From positions 1 to 23,007 of the forward strand of contig CAZUUU010000038.1 of assembly GCA_964622685.1 (NCBI GenBank): a DNA stretch of 23,007 bases, read 5' to 3'. A model generated the notes under the pieces. That model was given only the letters and a program-made list of their open reading frames with translations. It searched no databases and was not told the DNA's origin. A program made the translations under genes and the position numbers. The DNA is from Methylibium sp964622685. GTDB taxonomy: Bacteria; Pseudomonadota; Gammaproteobacteria; Burkholderiales; Burkholderiaceae_C. Positions 1-13,354 of this stretch are shown here, piece by piece. Within the stretch, counting starts at the first letter, position 1. Each line of letters begins with the position of its first letter.

Positions 1-571
1 CGCCGCGGTAGGGGATGTGGACCATGTAGGTCTTGGTCAGCGCCTTCAGGTACTCGGTGCTCAGGTGCGCGGCCGAGCCGTTGCCGCTGGAGCCGAAGCT
101 GACCTTGCCCGGATGGCGGCGCGCGTAGTCGACCAGTTCGGTCGCGGTCCTGAACGGCGCGTCGTTGTTCACCGCCGCCACCAGCGGCGATAGCCCGATC
201 AGCGACACCGCCGCCAGGTCCTTGCGCGGGTCGTAGGGCAGCTTGGCGTAGAGCGTGGTGTTGGCAGCGTAGGCGGCGATCACCACGCCCATCGTGTAGC
301 CGTCAGGCGGCGACTTGGCGAGCGCGTCCACGCCGATGATGCTGTTGGCGCCCGGCTTGTTGTCGATCGTGACCGCCTGGCCCAGGCGCTCCTGGAGCTT
401 CTGCGCGACCAGGCGCGCCGTCACGTCGGTGAAGCCGCCCGGCGGGTAGGGCACGACGATGCGGATCGGCTTGGCCGGCCAGGCCTGGGCGCGCACCGCC
501 GGTGCGCCGAGCGCGGCGACGGCGAGCAGGCTCGCATTGAAACGGCGGCGCGTGGTCGTGTGCTGCGGCAT
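1..571 (-). CDS. Bug-family (TctC-like) tripartite tricarboxylate transporter substrate-binding protein, N-terminal part
   Basis: Periplasmic solute-binding protein of the Bug/TctC family. Only the first 190 residues are present because the gene runs off the low-coordinate edge. The start is an ATG at 571 with GAGGAG six bases upstream (578-583). The N-terminus has a twin-arginine-like signal (TRRRFNA), then a hydrophobic stretch ending in AQA. The mature protein opens with WPAKPIRIVVPYPPGG, the hallmark of Bug proteins, followed by GQAVTIDNKPGANSIIG and the PDGYTMG segment. Known Bug proteins bind carboxylates or other small organics and are often orphans, without TctAB membrane subunits nearby. 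It lies 104 bp after the acyl-CoA ligase and probably belongs to the same transcription unit. The ligand cannot be read from the sequence. It is not evident that it serves the adjacent ABC transporter, whose binding proteins are of another family. Confidence 0.93.
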   Translation of the reverse strand, partial: MPQHTTTRRRFNASLLAVAALGAPAVRAQAWPAKPIRIVVPYPPGGFTDVTARLVAQKLQERLGQAVTIDNKPGANSIIGVDALAKSPPDGYTMGVVIAAYAANTTLYAKLPYDPRKDLAAVSLIGLSPLVAAVNNDAPFRTATELVDYARRHPGKVSFGSSGNGSAAHLSTEYLKALTKTYMVHIPYRG

Positions 572-675
572 GCGGCTCTCCTCGGGCAGGCGGTGCCTGA
601 TCCTCGGGGCCGCCTCGCCGCCGCGCATCGTGGCGATCCCGCAGTCGGCGTCGCATCGGCGACACCGCCGGGGCT

Positions 676-2211
<1,536 letters not shown>

Positions 2212-2225
2212 CGGGGTGATCTCCT

Positions 2226-3020
2226 TCAGGGCCATCCGGCCCGTTCGCTCTCGTGCCAGTGGCCGATGGCCCAGCGCGACAGTGCCGAGCAGGCCACGAA
2301 GATCGCGACACCCAGCAGCGACACCAGCAGCAGCGCCGCGAACATCAGCGGGATCTCGGTGCGAAAGCTCGCCTCCAGGATGCGCGAGGCCAGCCCGGTC
2401 TCGCGACCGGCGGTGCCGGCGGTGAATTCGGCCACCACCGCGCCGATCAGGCTCAGGCCGCCGGCGATCTTCAGGCCCGCCAGGAAGTAGGGCAATGCGC
2501 TCGGCGCCAGCAGCCAGCGCAGCCGCTGCCAGCGCGACGCGCGGTACAGCGTGAACAGGTCGCGCAGGTTCACATCGGTGCTGCGCAGGCCGGTCACCGT
2601 GTTGGCCAGCACCGGGAAGAAGGCCACGATCCACGCGCACAGCAGCAGCGCCGCGGTGGTGTTGTCGACATAGATCAGGATCAGCGGCGCGATCGCGATC
2701 AGCGGCGTCACCTGCAGCACCACCGCGACCGGGAACAGCGCCAGCTCCACCCAGCGCGAGAACGCGAAGGCCATCGCCAGCAGCACGCCGCCGACCACCG
2801 CCGCGGCCAGGGCCAGCAGCGTCAGTCGCAGCGTGAACCACAGCGACGGCGCCAGCGAGTCCCAGCGCTCGAACAGTGTCGAGAGCACGAGCGACGGCGA
2901 CGGCAGGATGTAGTGCGGGATCTGCTTGACCCGCACCAGCAGCTCCCAGCCCAGCAGCAGCGTGCCGACCAGCGCCAGCGGCAGCACGATGCGCCACAGC
3001 GGCGAGCGTGGCTCAGGCAT
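2226..3020 (-). CDS. ABC transporter permease, nitrate/sulfonate/taurine (SsuC/TauC/ThiX) type
   Basis: A 264-residue integral membrane permease of the BPD_transp_1 family. It has about six hydrophobic helices: the first near residues 9-29, then LLALAAAVVGGVLLAMAFAF near 68-87, and further helices to the C-terminus. The cytoplasmic coupling loop is around ASRWQRLRWLLAPSALPYFLAG, the position of the EAA motif. PSPSLVLSTLFE after the first helix is typical of the nitrate/taurine/thiamine-precursor permeases. The ATG at 3020 overlaps the end of the ATPase gene by 8 bp, indicating translational coupling. No cognate NMT1/SsuA-type binding protein is present in the window, so the transporter looks incomplete here. 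The substrate is unknown; the operon context suggests it feeds the neighbouring hydroxylase/ligase pathway. Confidence 0.92.
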   Translation of the reverse strand: MPEPRSPLWRIVLPLALVGTLLLGWELLVRVKQIPHYILPSPSLVLSTLFERWDSLAPSLWFTLRLTLLALAAAVVGGVLLAMAFAFSRWVELALFPVAVVLQVTPLIAIAPLILIYVDNTTAALLLCAWIVAFFPVLANTVTGLRSTDVNLRDLFTLYRASRWQRLRWLLAPSALPYFLAGLKIAGGLSLIGAVVAEFTAGTAGRETGLASRILEASFRTEIPLMFAALLLVSLLGVAIFVACSALSRWAIGHWHESERAGWP

Positions 3021-3785
3021 GGTCGGGCGCGCCGGCCGTGGCGTCGCGCAGCGCCCGCGAGATCGCCACGCGATGGGCGTCGTAGCGCGCCGACAGCCGG
3101 TAGGCCTCGCCGCGCGGCCGGGGCTCGTCGATGCGCCACTCGGCCGCGATGCGGCCCGGCCGCGGGGTCATGACCAGCACGCGGTCGGCCAGGTAGGTCG
3201 ACTCGTGCACGCTGTGCGTGACGAACACCACCGCGAAGCCCTGCTCGGCCTGGATCGCCAGCAGGTCCTCGCCGAGCTGCTGGCGCGTCAGCTCGTCGAG
3301 GGCGGCGAAGGGCTCGTCCATCAGCAGCAGGCCCGGCTGCGTGACCAGCGCGCGGGCGATCGACACGCGCATCTTCATGCCGCCCGACAGCTCGCGCGGG
3401 TAGGCGCGGGCGAACGAGGACAGGCCCACGCGGTCCAGCATGGCGTCGACCAGGGGGGCGGCCTCGGCGCGCGCACGGCCCTGCAGTCGCAGCGGCAGGA
3501 AGACGTTGTCGGCCACCGTGGCCCANNNNNNNNNNGCATCAGCGTCGGCTCCTGGAACACGAAGCCCAGCGTCGGCACGGCGGTGGTCCAGCGCAGCGTG
3601 CCGGCGTCGGGCCGGTCCAGCCCGGCGATCAAACGCAGCGCGGTGCTCTTGCCGCATCCCGACGGGCCGAGCAGCGCGACGAACTCGCGCGCACCGACCG
3701 CCAGCGTCAGCCTGGCGAGCGCCTGCGTGCCGCCGGGGTAGTGCTTGTCGATTGCCTCGAGGCGCAGCATCGGATCGGTGTCCAT
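3013..3785 (-). CDS. ABC transporter ATP-binding protein, nitrate/taurine type, interrupted by an assembly gap
   Basis: ATPase partner of the permease that follows. The N-terminal part reads from an ATG at 3785 and contains Walker A GPSGCGKST (40-48) and the Q-loop FVFQEPTLM (75-83). After the run of ten N, the protein continues as WATVADNVFLPLRL in another frame. The signature LSGGMKMRVSIARAL, Walker B LLLMDEPFAALDE and H-loop VTHS follow, ending at 3013. Family members read PTLMPWATV here, so only one residue (proline) appears to be missing and the protein would be about 254 residues. The frame change is therefore an artefact of arbitrary gap length and not a real frameshift. Upstream is the XdhC-type gene, 35 bp away. 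Its own stop overlaps the permease start in ATGCCTGA. Confidence 0.9.
3526..3535. other. Assembly gap of ten N inside the ABC ATPase gene
   Basis: Ten unknown bases. The coding sequence before the gap ends with one base (C) of a codon, and the sequence after it starts a complete TGG codon. The missing length must therefore be 2 modulo 3 to keep the protein intact. Ten is 1 modulo 3, so the gap size is a placeholder. Protein conservation (M-P-W) predicts that two bases are really missing, or that the two contig ends were joined imprecisely. Confidence 0.95.
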
Positions 3786-3820
3786 CGGACACCGATTGTC
3801 GCCAAGCGAGCCGTCGCGGC

Positions 3821-4840
<1,020 letters not shown>

Positions 4841-4862
4841 GCGGCGGGCTCCGTGCTTTCGT

Positions 4863-5423
4863 TCAGCGGGTGGCGAAGTAGACGACCGCCAGCGCCACGA
4901 CAGCGCCGATGATCCACCACAAGCCCTTGCCACCGCCGGCAGCAGGGGCAGGTGCCGGCGCTGCGGCCGTGTCGGGTCCGCCGGCCGGCGCGAGCTGCTG
5001 CACGAAGGCCGAGAAGAAGTCCTCGGTGATCTTGCCGGCCGCCGCGTCGATCAGCCGCGAGCCGATCTGCGCCAGCTTGCCGCCGACCTGGGCCTTGGCG
5101 GTGTAGCTGAGCTTCGTGCCGCTGCCTTCGGGCGCGAGCGTGACCGCGGCCGAGCCCTTGCCGTGCCCGGCGACGCCGCCCTGGCCGTCGAAGTGGATGG
5201 TGTAGGAGGTGGGCGCCTGCACGTCGCTGAGCTTGAGCTTGGCCTTGAAGCGCGCGCTGACCGGGCCGACCTTGACCGCGACCGCCGCGTCGAACTGGTC
5301 CTCGCCGACGCGCTCCAGCGACTCGCAGCCGGCGATGCAGGCCTTCAGGATCTCGGGGTCGTTGAGCGCGGCCCAGGTGCGGTCCACCGGGGCGGGGATG
5401 AGGCGTTCGCCTTGCAGTTCCAT
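4863..5423 (-). CDS. coxG: CoxG-family (SRPBCC/DUF1857-like) protein with C-terminal membrane anchor
   Basis: A 186-residue protein. Residues 1-145 form a CoxG/SRPBCC (START-like) domain opening MELQGERLIPAPVDRTWAAL, followed by NDPEILKACIAGCESLE, FKAKLKLSDVQAP and GKLAQIGSRLIDAAAGKI, all typical of CoxG. An Ala/Pro/Gly-rich linker (about 147-166) then leads to a single hydrophobic helix, GLWWIIGAVVALAVVYFATR, at the extreme C-terminus. This suggests tail anchoring in the inner membrane. In Oligotropha CoxG is reported to tether CO dehydrogenase to the membrane; that role is a proposal for this homologue. It starts 16 bp after the coxE stop. No good Shine-Dalgarno sequence is visible, so translational coupling is likely. 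Confidence 0.92.
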   Translation of the reverse strand: MELQGERLIPAPVDRTWAALNDPEILKACIAGCESLERVGEDQFDAAVAVKVGPVSARFKAKLKLSDVQAPTSYTIHFDGQGGVAGHGKGSAAVTLAPEGSGTKLSYTAKAQVGGKLAQIGSRLIDAAAGKITEDFFSAFVQQLAPAGGPDTAAAPAPAPAAGGGKGLWWIIGAVVALAVVYFATR

Positions 5424-5439
5424 GATGTCGTCGTCGGGG

Positions 5440-6624
5440 TCAGTGAAGGAAATCGGAGGTGGCCGGTGCGCGCCGTGGCAGCGCGCCGAGCGCACGGCCC
5501 AGGTCGGCCAGGCTGGCCAGGTTGTGCACCGGCAGGTGGCGGTCGACGTGCGGCAGCAGCGCGCGCACGCCCTGCGCCCGGGGCTCGAAGCCATCGTAGC
5601 GCAGCAGGGGATTGAGCCAGACCAGCTGGTGGGCGTGGCGGCGCAGCGCCGCGGCGGAATTGGCCAGCTGGCCGCCGTCGTCGCGGTCCAGGCCGTCGCT
5701 GACCAGCAGCACCGCGGCGTTGCCGCCCAGCAGGCGACGCGCCCAGCGCTGGTTGAACTCGGCCAGGCTCGAGGCGATGCGGGTGCCGCCGCGCCAGTCC
5801 TGCACCAAGGCGTCCGCCTGCTCCATCGCGAGGTCGGGATCGCGGTGGCGCAGGCAGCGCGTGATGTTGGTGAGGCGGGTGCCGAAGGTCAGGGTGTGCA
5901 CGTGCGGGTGGCGGCGCGCCAGGCCGTGCACGAAGTGCAGGAACAGGCGCGAGTAGCGATCCATCGAGCCCGAGATGTCGAGCAGCACCACCAGCGGCGG
6001 CAGCTCGCGGCGCGGGCGCGTGCGGCGGGGCACCAGGGCGTGCGGCGTGCGGACCATGCCGCGCAGCGTGGCGCGCAGGTCGATGCGACCGCGGGGGGCC
6101 GCTTCGCGACGGCGGCGCACGACCGGGTCGACGGGCAGCGCGATCTGCGCGGCCAGGCGCTTGGCGAGCGCGTACTCGGCCGCGGTCATGCTCTCGAAGT
6201 CGGCGCGTTGCAGGCGCTCGCGGTCCGAGAAGGTCAGCGCCGCCTCGAAGCGATGCTCGTCCTCGGCCGCGGGCGGCGCGGCCGGTCGGTCGACGGGACG
6301 CGGGGCGGCCAGCGCCTCCTCCAGCCGGTTGCGGCGCGGCGTGCGCTCCTTGTCGCCGCGGCCGCGCACCTTGGGCAGCATCATGTGCATCAGGCGCTCG
6401 AGCAGCTTGGGGTCGCGCCAGAAGGCGGCGAAGGCCGCGTCGAAGACGGCCTGTTGCTCGTGGCGATCGAGCATCACCGCTGACAGCGCCGCATGCACGT
6501 CGGCGCGACGCTCCAGACCGACGAGCTCGATCGCGCGGGTCGCCTCCAGCACGCGGTCAGGCCCCACGGCCAGGCCGGCCGTGCGCAGCACGCGCGCGAA
6601 GTGCACGATGTTCTCGGCCAGCAT
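5440..6624 (-). CDS. coxE: CoxE-like von Willebrand factor A domain protein
   Basis: A 394-residue VWA protein, partner of the MoxR-type ATPase upstream. The N-terminal half (1-200) is the alpha-helical CoxE region with an Arg-rich stretch. The C-terminal half has a VWA fold with a complete metal-ion site: DISGSMD (216-222), the GGTR threonine (near 281) and SDGLDR (309-314). In the characterised carboxydotroph system CoxD and CoxE act together to assemble the Cu-S part of the CO dehydrogenase active site. Here the large subunit lacks the copper cysteine, so the client reaction must differ or remain to be defined. The ATG at 6624 is only 4 bp after the coxD stop. A longer reading to 6678 would overlap coxD and lacks family similarity. 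Confidence 0.93.
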   Translation of the reverse strand: MLAENIVHFARVLRTAGLAVGPDRVLEATRAIELVGLERRADVHAALSAVMLDRHEQQAVFDAAFAAFWRDPKLLERLMHMMLPKVRGRGDKERTPRRNRLEEALAAPRPVDRPAAPPAAEDEHRFEAALTFSDRERLQRADFESMTAAEYALAKRLAAQIALPVDPVVRRRREAAPRGRIDLRATLRGMVRTPHALVPRRTRPRRELPPLVVLLDISGSMDRYSRLFLHFVHGLARRHPHVHTLTFGTRLTNITRCLRHRDPDLAMEQADALVQDWRGGTRIASSLAEFNQRWARRLLGGNAAVLLVSDGLDRDDGGQLANSAAALRRHAHQLVWLNPLLRYDGFEPRAQGVRALLPHVDRHLPVHNLASLADLGRALGALPRRAPATSDFLH

Positions 6625-6628
6625 GCGC

Positions 6629-7549
<921 letters not shown>

Positions 7550-7573
7550 GTCGCCGGGCTGCCCATTCGAGGC

Positions 7574-8368
7574 TCAGCGTGCGAGGGCCGCCGCGACGGC
7601 GCGCTTGGCCATCACCGTGATCATCGCGGCGCGGTAGGCGGCGCTGCCGTGCAGGTCGCTGTTGATGTCGGTGCTGGGCACGGCGATCTTCGCCACCGCG
7701 TCGGCGGTGAAGCTCTTGCCCAGCGCGTCCTCCATCGCCTTGACGCGGAAGGCGCTCGACTTCGCCCCGGTCACTGCCACGCGCGCACCGCCCGCGGTCT
7801 GCGCGACGAACACGCCGACCAGCGCGAAGCGCGACGCCGGCTGCTTGAACTTGATGTAGGCCGCGCGCTGGGGCTTGGGGAAGTGCACGGCCGTGATCAT
7901 CTCACCGGGCTGCAGCGCGGTCTCGTACAGGCCCTTGAAGAAGTCGTCGGCGGCGATGCCGCGGCGATCGGTGTGAATGGTCGCGCCCAGGCCCAGCGCC
8001 GCGGCGGGATAGCAGGCGGCCGGATCGGCATTGGCCAGCGAGCCGCCGACGGTGCCGCGGTTGCGCACCATCGGGTCGCCGATGCCGCCGGCCAGATCGG
8101 CCAGCGCGGGAATCGCGCGCTGCACCTCGGCCGAGCGCGCGACGCTGGAGTGCGTGGCCATCGCGCCCAGGGTGACGCCGCTGGCGTCGACGGTGATCGC
8201 GCGCAGGTCGGCCAGGCCGCCCAGGTCGACGAGGCGTTCGGTGCTGGACAGGCGCAGGCGCATCGCCTGCACCAGGCTCTGGCCGCCGGCCAGGTAGCGG
8301 GCGTCGCCCTTGGCAGCCGTGACGGCGGCCGCCTGGTCGGCGGGACGTTGGTAGTCGAAGCTGTACAT
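7574..8368 (-). CDS. coxM: Molybdenum hydroxylase FAD-binding medium subunit (CoxM-like)
   Basis: A 264-residue FAD subunit of the xanthine oxidase family that passes electrons from the [2Fe-2S] subunit to an acceptor. The two FAD motifs are AGGQSLVQAMRLRL (27-40) and TVGGSLANADPAACYPA (106-122). The start at 8368 (MYSFDYQRP) has a strong AAGGAG seven bases upstream (8376-8381); the longer reading to 8416 would overlap coxL and is rejected. It starts 20 bp after the coxL stop. The protein has a single cysteine, so it lacks the extra [4Fe-4S] loop of the 4-hydroxybenzoyl-CoA reductase beta subunit, and the enzyme is unlikely to be a reductase of that type. Confidence 0.95.
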   Translation of the reverse strand: MYSFDYQRPADQAAAVTAAKGDARYLAGGQSLVQAMRLRLSSTERLVDLGGLADLRAITVDASGVTLGAMATHSSVARSAEVQRAIPALADLAGGIGDPMVRNRGTVGGSLANADPAACYPAAALGLGATIHTDRRGIAADDFFKGLYETALQPGEMITAVHFPKPQRAAYIKFKQPASRFALVGVFVAQTAGGARVAVTGAKSSAFRVKAMEDALGKSFTADAVAKIAVPSTDINSDLHGSAAYRAAMITVMAKRAVAAALAR

Positions 8369-8388
8369 GTCTTGGCTCCTTGCGTCGT

Positions 8389-10758
<2,370 letters not shown>

Positions 10759-10773
10759 GGCGCGCTCCCCGGC

Positions 10774-11253
10774 TCAGGCGGCAGCCGGCTGCTTGCCGGA
10801 CTGCACGAACTGGATGGACTTGACGATGTTGTGATAGCCGGTACAGCGGCAGATGTTGCCTTCCAGCCCTTCGCGGATCTCCTGCTCGGTGGCCTGGGGG
10901 TTGTCGGCCAGCAGCTGCACCGCCGACATCACCATGCCCGGGGTGCAGAAGCCGCACTGCAGGCCGTGGCACTCGCGGAACGCGGCCTGCATCGGATGCA
11001 TTGCACCGTCCCGGGACAAGCCTTCGATCGTGGTCACCTCGCCGCCCTGGGCCTGCAGCGCCAGCATCGAGCAGGACTTCACCGCCCGGCCGTTCAGGTG
11101 CACCGTGCAGGCGCCGCACTGGGCGGTGTCGCAGCCGCTGTGGGTGCCGGTCAGCTGGAGGTGCTCGCGGATGAACTGCACGAGCAGAGTGCGCGGATCG
11201 ACGGTCTTCTCGACCGCTTTGCCGTTGACGGTCAGACGCAGGGTGGCGCTCAC
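10774..11253 (-). CDS. coxS: Molybdenum hydroxylase [2Fe-2S] small subunit (CoxS-like)
   Basis: A 159-residue iron-sulfur subunit carrying two [2Fe-2S] clusters that relay electrons from the molybdenum site to FAD. The plant-ferredoxin-type N-terminal cluster uses Cys41, Cys46, Cys49 and Cys61 (HSGCDTAQCGACTVHLNG). The C-terminal helical cluster uses Cys100, Cys103, Cys135 and Cys137 (QCGFCTPGM and CRCTGYHNIV). The start codon is GTG at 11253, chosen because GAGGAG lies five bases upstream (11259-11264) and the protein opens with the usual beta strand ATLRLTVNG. It is the first gene of the cox-like operon. The order S-L-M differs from the M-S-L order of form I clusters. Confidence 0.95.
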   Translation of the reverse strand: MSATLRLTVNGKAVEKTVDPRTLLVQFIREHLQLTGTHSGCDTAQCGACTVHLNGRAVKSCSMLALQAQGGEVTTIEGLSRDGAMHPMQAAFRECHGLQCGFCTPGMVMSAVQLLADNPQATEQEIREGLEGNICRCTGYHNIVKSIQFVQSGKQPAAA

Positions 11254-11438
11254 GGTGTCTCCTCAGGTGATGACGCGCTGGCGCAGGGGCTGGCCAGCGT
11301 TTCAAACCATTGTTGGAGTCACGCAGGAGCCCGCGTAAGACCGTGGGTTCCCTTATGCAAGTCCGTTCCTAGAGCCCGGCGGGCGCGGACGCTCCTGCCG
11401 GGCCGCGTCTGCAGCCCCGGGCGAGGACTTGGGCCGGC
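11254..11438 (-). promoter_or_regulatory. Untranslated region upstream of the cox-like operon, presumed promoter region
   Basis: A 185-bp stretch between the four-cysteine protein gene and coxS. It is the only substantial gap upstream of the long operon and so the likely site of its promoter. I see no convincing -35/-10 pair or -24/-12 element. There is a less GC-rich patch around 11305-11365 and the strong ribosome binding site at 11259-11264. No divergent regulator gene is adjacent. The assignment rests on position alone. Confidence 0.35.
11374..11403 (-). terminator. Possible hairpin after the four-cysteine protein gene
   Basis: A perfect 7-bp inverted repeat, GCCCGGC (11374-11380) and GCCGGGC (11397-11403), with a 16-base loop, 35 bp downstream of the small gene's stop. 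There is no T-run after it, so it is at best a weak or factor-assisted terminator. Confidence 0.25.
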
Positions 11439-11729
11439 TCAGCCGGCGCTGCTGTCGCTGGTCGCCGCTGCCGCGGCGGCGGCCGCGAGCTTCTTGCTGC
11501 GCGGGTTCTTCTCGCACAGCGGCTCGCACACCGGCTGGCTGCGCCCCAGCACCTTCTGCATGGTGCGGCGGTTCGGCGGCTGGTGGGCGCCGCAGAAGAA
11601 GCAGGACATGGTGTTGGTCGCGCCGGAGAACGCGCCGGGCCTGGGCGAGAACGGTGAGCCCGGGGCCTTGCTCGTGTAACGCAGTCCGTCTTCCTGGATG
11701 CGGGTCGTGGTGTCTTTGCGTGAGGCCAT
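11439..11729 (-). CDS. Small four-cysteine (putative zinc-binding) protein of unknown function
   Basis: A 96-residue protein, function not recognised. A central segment has two cysteine pairs: CFFC (43-46) and CEPLC (68-72), separated by 21 residues, with a histidine at 49 and a basic Arg/Lys-rich stretch between them. The pattern suits binding of one zinc ion, by analogy with zinc ribbons. The C-terminus is a run of eight alanines (82-89) and a Ser-rich tail. The ATG at 11729 has only a poor ribosome binding site. Codon use is consistent with a real minus-strand gene, and the reverse reading frame here looks like a shadow. It stands alone, 101 bp from the methyltransferase gene and 185 bp from coxS. 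Confidence 0.6.
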   Translation of the reverse strand: MASRKDTTTRIQEDGLRYTSKAPGSPFSPRPGAFSGATNTMSCFFCGAHQPPNRRTMQKVLGRSQPVCEPLCEKNPRSKKLAAAAAAAATSDSSAG

Positions 11730-11830
11730 GCCTCTATTGTCTCAGGCTTGGCCGGGTTTTGTCGTCACGGGGCAACCCTCAACGCCCGCTGTCGGGTATT
11801 GCGGGTGTGAGTGGACGCTACGAGCGAGGC

Positions 11831-12445
11831 TCAGCGCCGCGTGAGGACGAGGGCCAGCTCGGCCCAGTCGTGGCTGGGATGCGGCACCACCGCGTACGGC
11901 GGCTTCGGCCAGTCCCAGTGACTGCCCGTGAAGAGGGCGCGCAGCGCATTGATGTCGACGTGATACGGCGGCCCCTCGATCCGCCCTTCGGCGGCGCCTT
12001 CGCGGCGGGCCTGCATCGCCAGCAGCGCGAGCCGGCCGCCGGGGCGCAGCCAGCGGTGCAGGTTCGCCGCGTAGGCCGTCCAGTGGTCCGGATGCAGGGC
12101 GCACAGGCAGGTCTGCTCGTAGACCGCATCCAGCGCCTCGGGCGGCTGCCACGCCAGCACGTCGGCCTGGTGGACCTCCGCCCGGAGTGCCGCCGTGGCG
12201 AGCCGTTCCCGGGCCAGGGCGACGGCGCCTGGCGCGTAGTCGAGCGCGGTGACGACGAAACCGGCGCGCGCCAGGGTCTCGACCTCGTGCCCGCTGCCGC
12301 ATCCCGGCACCGCGATGCGCGACGGCGCAGTGAGCGTCCCGTCGGCCAGCCAGGCGGCCAGTTGCGGGCTGCTGCGGCCGCGGTCCCAGGGCAGCTGCTT
12401 GTCGTCGAAGCGCTGCTGCCAGAAGGCGACGTCGGGGCCGGTCAT
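11831..12445 (-). CDS. TPMT-family SAM-dependent methyltransferase
   Basis: A 204-residue class I methyltransferase of the thiopurine S-methyltransferase family. It opens DVAFWQQRFDDKQLPWDRG, the typical TPMT N-terminus. Motif I, VPGCGSGHEVETLARAGF (46-63), binds S-adenosylmethionine. It then has TALDYAPGAV, the acidic QADVLAW and the family-typical YEQTCLCALHPDHW, followed by LRPGGRLALL. Bacterial members methylate thiols, selenium, tellurium or metabolites; the substrate here is unknown. The ATG at 12445 is 21 bp after the HDOD gene stop, so the two may be cotranscribed. No strong ribosome binding site is seen. Confidence 0.88.
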   Translation of the reverse strand: MTGPDVAFWQQRFDDKQLPWDRGRSSPQLAAWLADGTLTAPSRIAVPGCGSGHEVETLARAGFVVTALDYAPGAVALARERLATAALRAEVHQADVLAWQPPEALDAVYEQTCLCALHPDHWTAYAANLHRWLRPGGRLALLAMQARREGAAEGRIEGPPYHVDINALRALFTGSHWDWPKPPYAVVPHPSHDWAELALVLTRR

Positions 12446-12466
12446 GGCCGGGAGTCTAGGCCCGGC

Positions 12467-13354
12467 TCAGTCGTCGATGTCGTGCAGCAGCTTCTGGGTC
12501 GCGGGGCCCGACAGGTTGAGGAGCTGGCCGACCGCGGTCAGGTCGTCCGGCACCGCCGGGTTGGCCCAGCCGCGCGCCGGATCCTCGGTGTGGCGCGCGA
12601 CGCGGATCGCCAGCACCACGCTCTGCACCTGCGGATGGGCGGCATGGCTGTCGTCGCTGACGTGCACCAGCAGTTCGGGCAGCGCCCAGGCGCGCATCAG
12701 GGCCTGCTGCAGCGGGTGCAGTTCGATGCCCAGTACCTGGCGCTGGGCCAGGGCCGAGCGCAGGGCCGGGTCGGCCTGCTGGCGTCGCTCGATCTCCAGC
12801 GCCAGCGCGGGCGCGTGGCACCACAGCAGCATCTCGGCGAAGTCGTGCAACAGCGCGGCCAGCTGAACAACGGCGGCGTCCTCGTCCATCCGGTGGACCG
12901 CGAAGCCGAGCGCGAAATTGGCGGCGCGATGGGCGCGGCGGATGACGCGGCGCAGGCCGGCCATGGCGGTCGGCTCGGCGGCGAGCAGCGCCTCGACCGT
13001 CGGCAGGGCGGCGAAGGTGCGGAAGAAGGGGCCGATGCCCATCATCACGAGGGCGGCGGTGACGGTCTCCGGGCTGCCGCGCTCGTCGCTGGCGCCGCGC
13101 GCACGCCGCGCCTGGGCGACGGCGGCCAGCAGCTTCAGGGCCATCAGCGGATCGCGGCCGACCGGGTCGGCCAGCTGGTGCGCGTCGACGTCGCCGCGCA
13201 GCGCCTCGGCCTGGGCCAGCAGGGCCAGCTCCTCGGCGGTGGCCGCCAGCACGGGGATCGCCGCGCTGTGGAAGCGCGCGGTCCAGTCGGCAAGCTCGGT
13301 CGAGGGTCGGATCAACATGGGCGATGCGTCCCGCGATCGGGCGCTTTCGGGCAA
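12467..13354 (-). CDS. HDOD domain protein
   Basis: A 295-residue protein of the HDOD family (HD-related output domain), a cytoplasmic signalling module found in many Proteobacteria and often linked to motility or c-di-GMP circuits. Typical features are IPVLAATAEELALL near the N-terminus, DPLMALKLLAAVA, a central TVTAALVMMGIGPFFRTFAALPTVE, LAALLHDFAEMLLW with a remaining HD pair, and HPLQQALMRAWALPELL. The start is uncertain. A TTG at 13354 has a perfect AAGGAG four bases upstream (13359-13364). An ATG at 13318 would give a protein 12 residues shorter but has only a weak site. I prefer the TTG start because of the ribosome binding site. It lies just upstream of the TPMT gene. Confidence 0.85.
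   Translation of the reverse strand: MPESARSRDASPMLIRPSTELADWTARFHSAAIPVLAATAEELALLAQAEALRGDVDAHQLADPVGRDPLMALKLLAAVAQARRARGASDERGSPETVTAALVMMGIGPFFRTFAALPTVEALLAAEPTAMAGLRRVIRRAHRAANFALGFAVHRMDEDAAVVQLAALLHDFAEMLLWCHAPALALEIERRQQADPALRSALAQRQVLGIELHPLQQALMRAWALPELLVHVSDDSHAAHPQVQSVVLAIRVARHTEDPARGWANPAVPDDLTAVGQLLNLSGPATQKLLHDIDD

Noticed and set aside
3013..3785. ABC ATPase as a frameshifted pseudogene
   Set aside because: The frame change occurs exactly at the N run, and the protein is otherwise intact with all catalytic motifs. An arbitrary gap length explains it.
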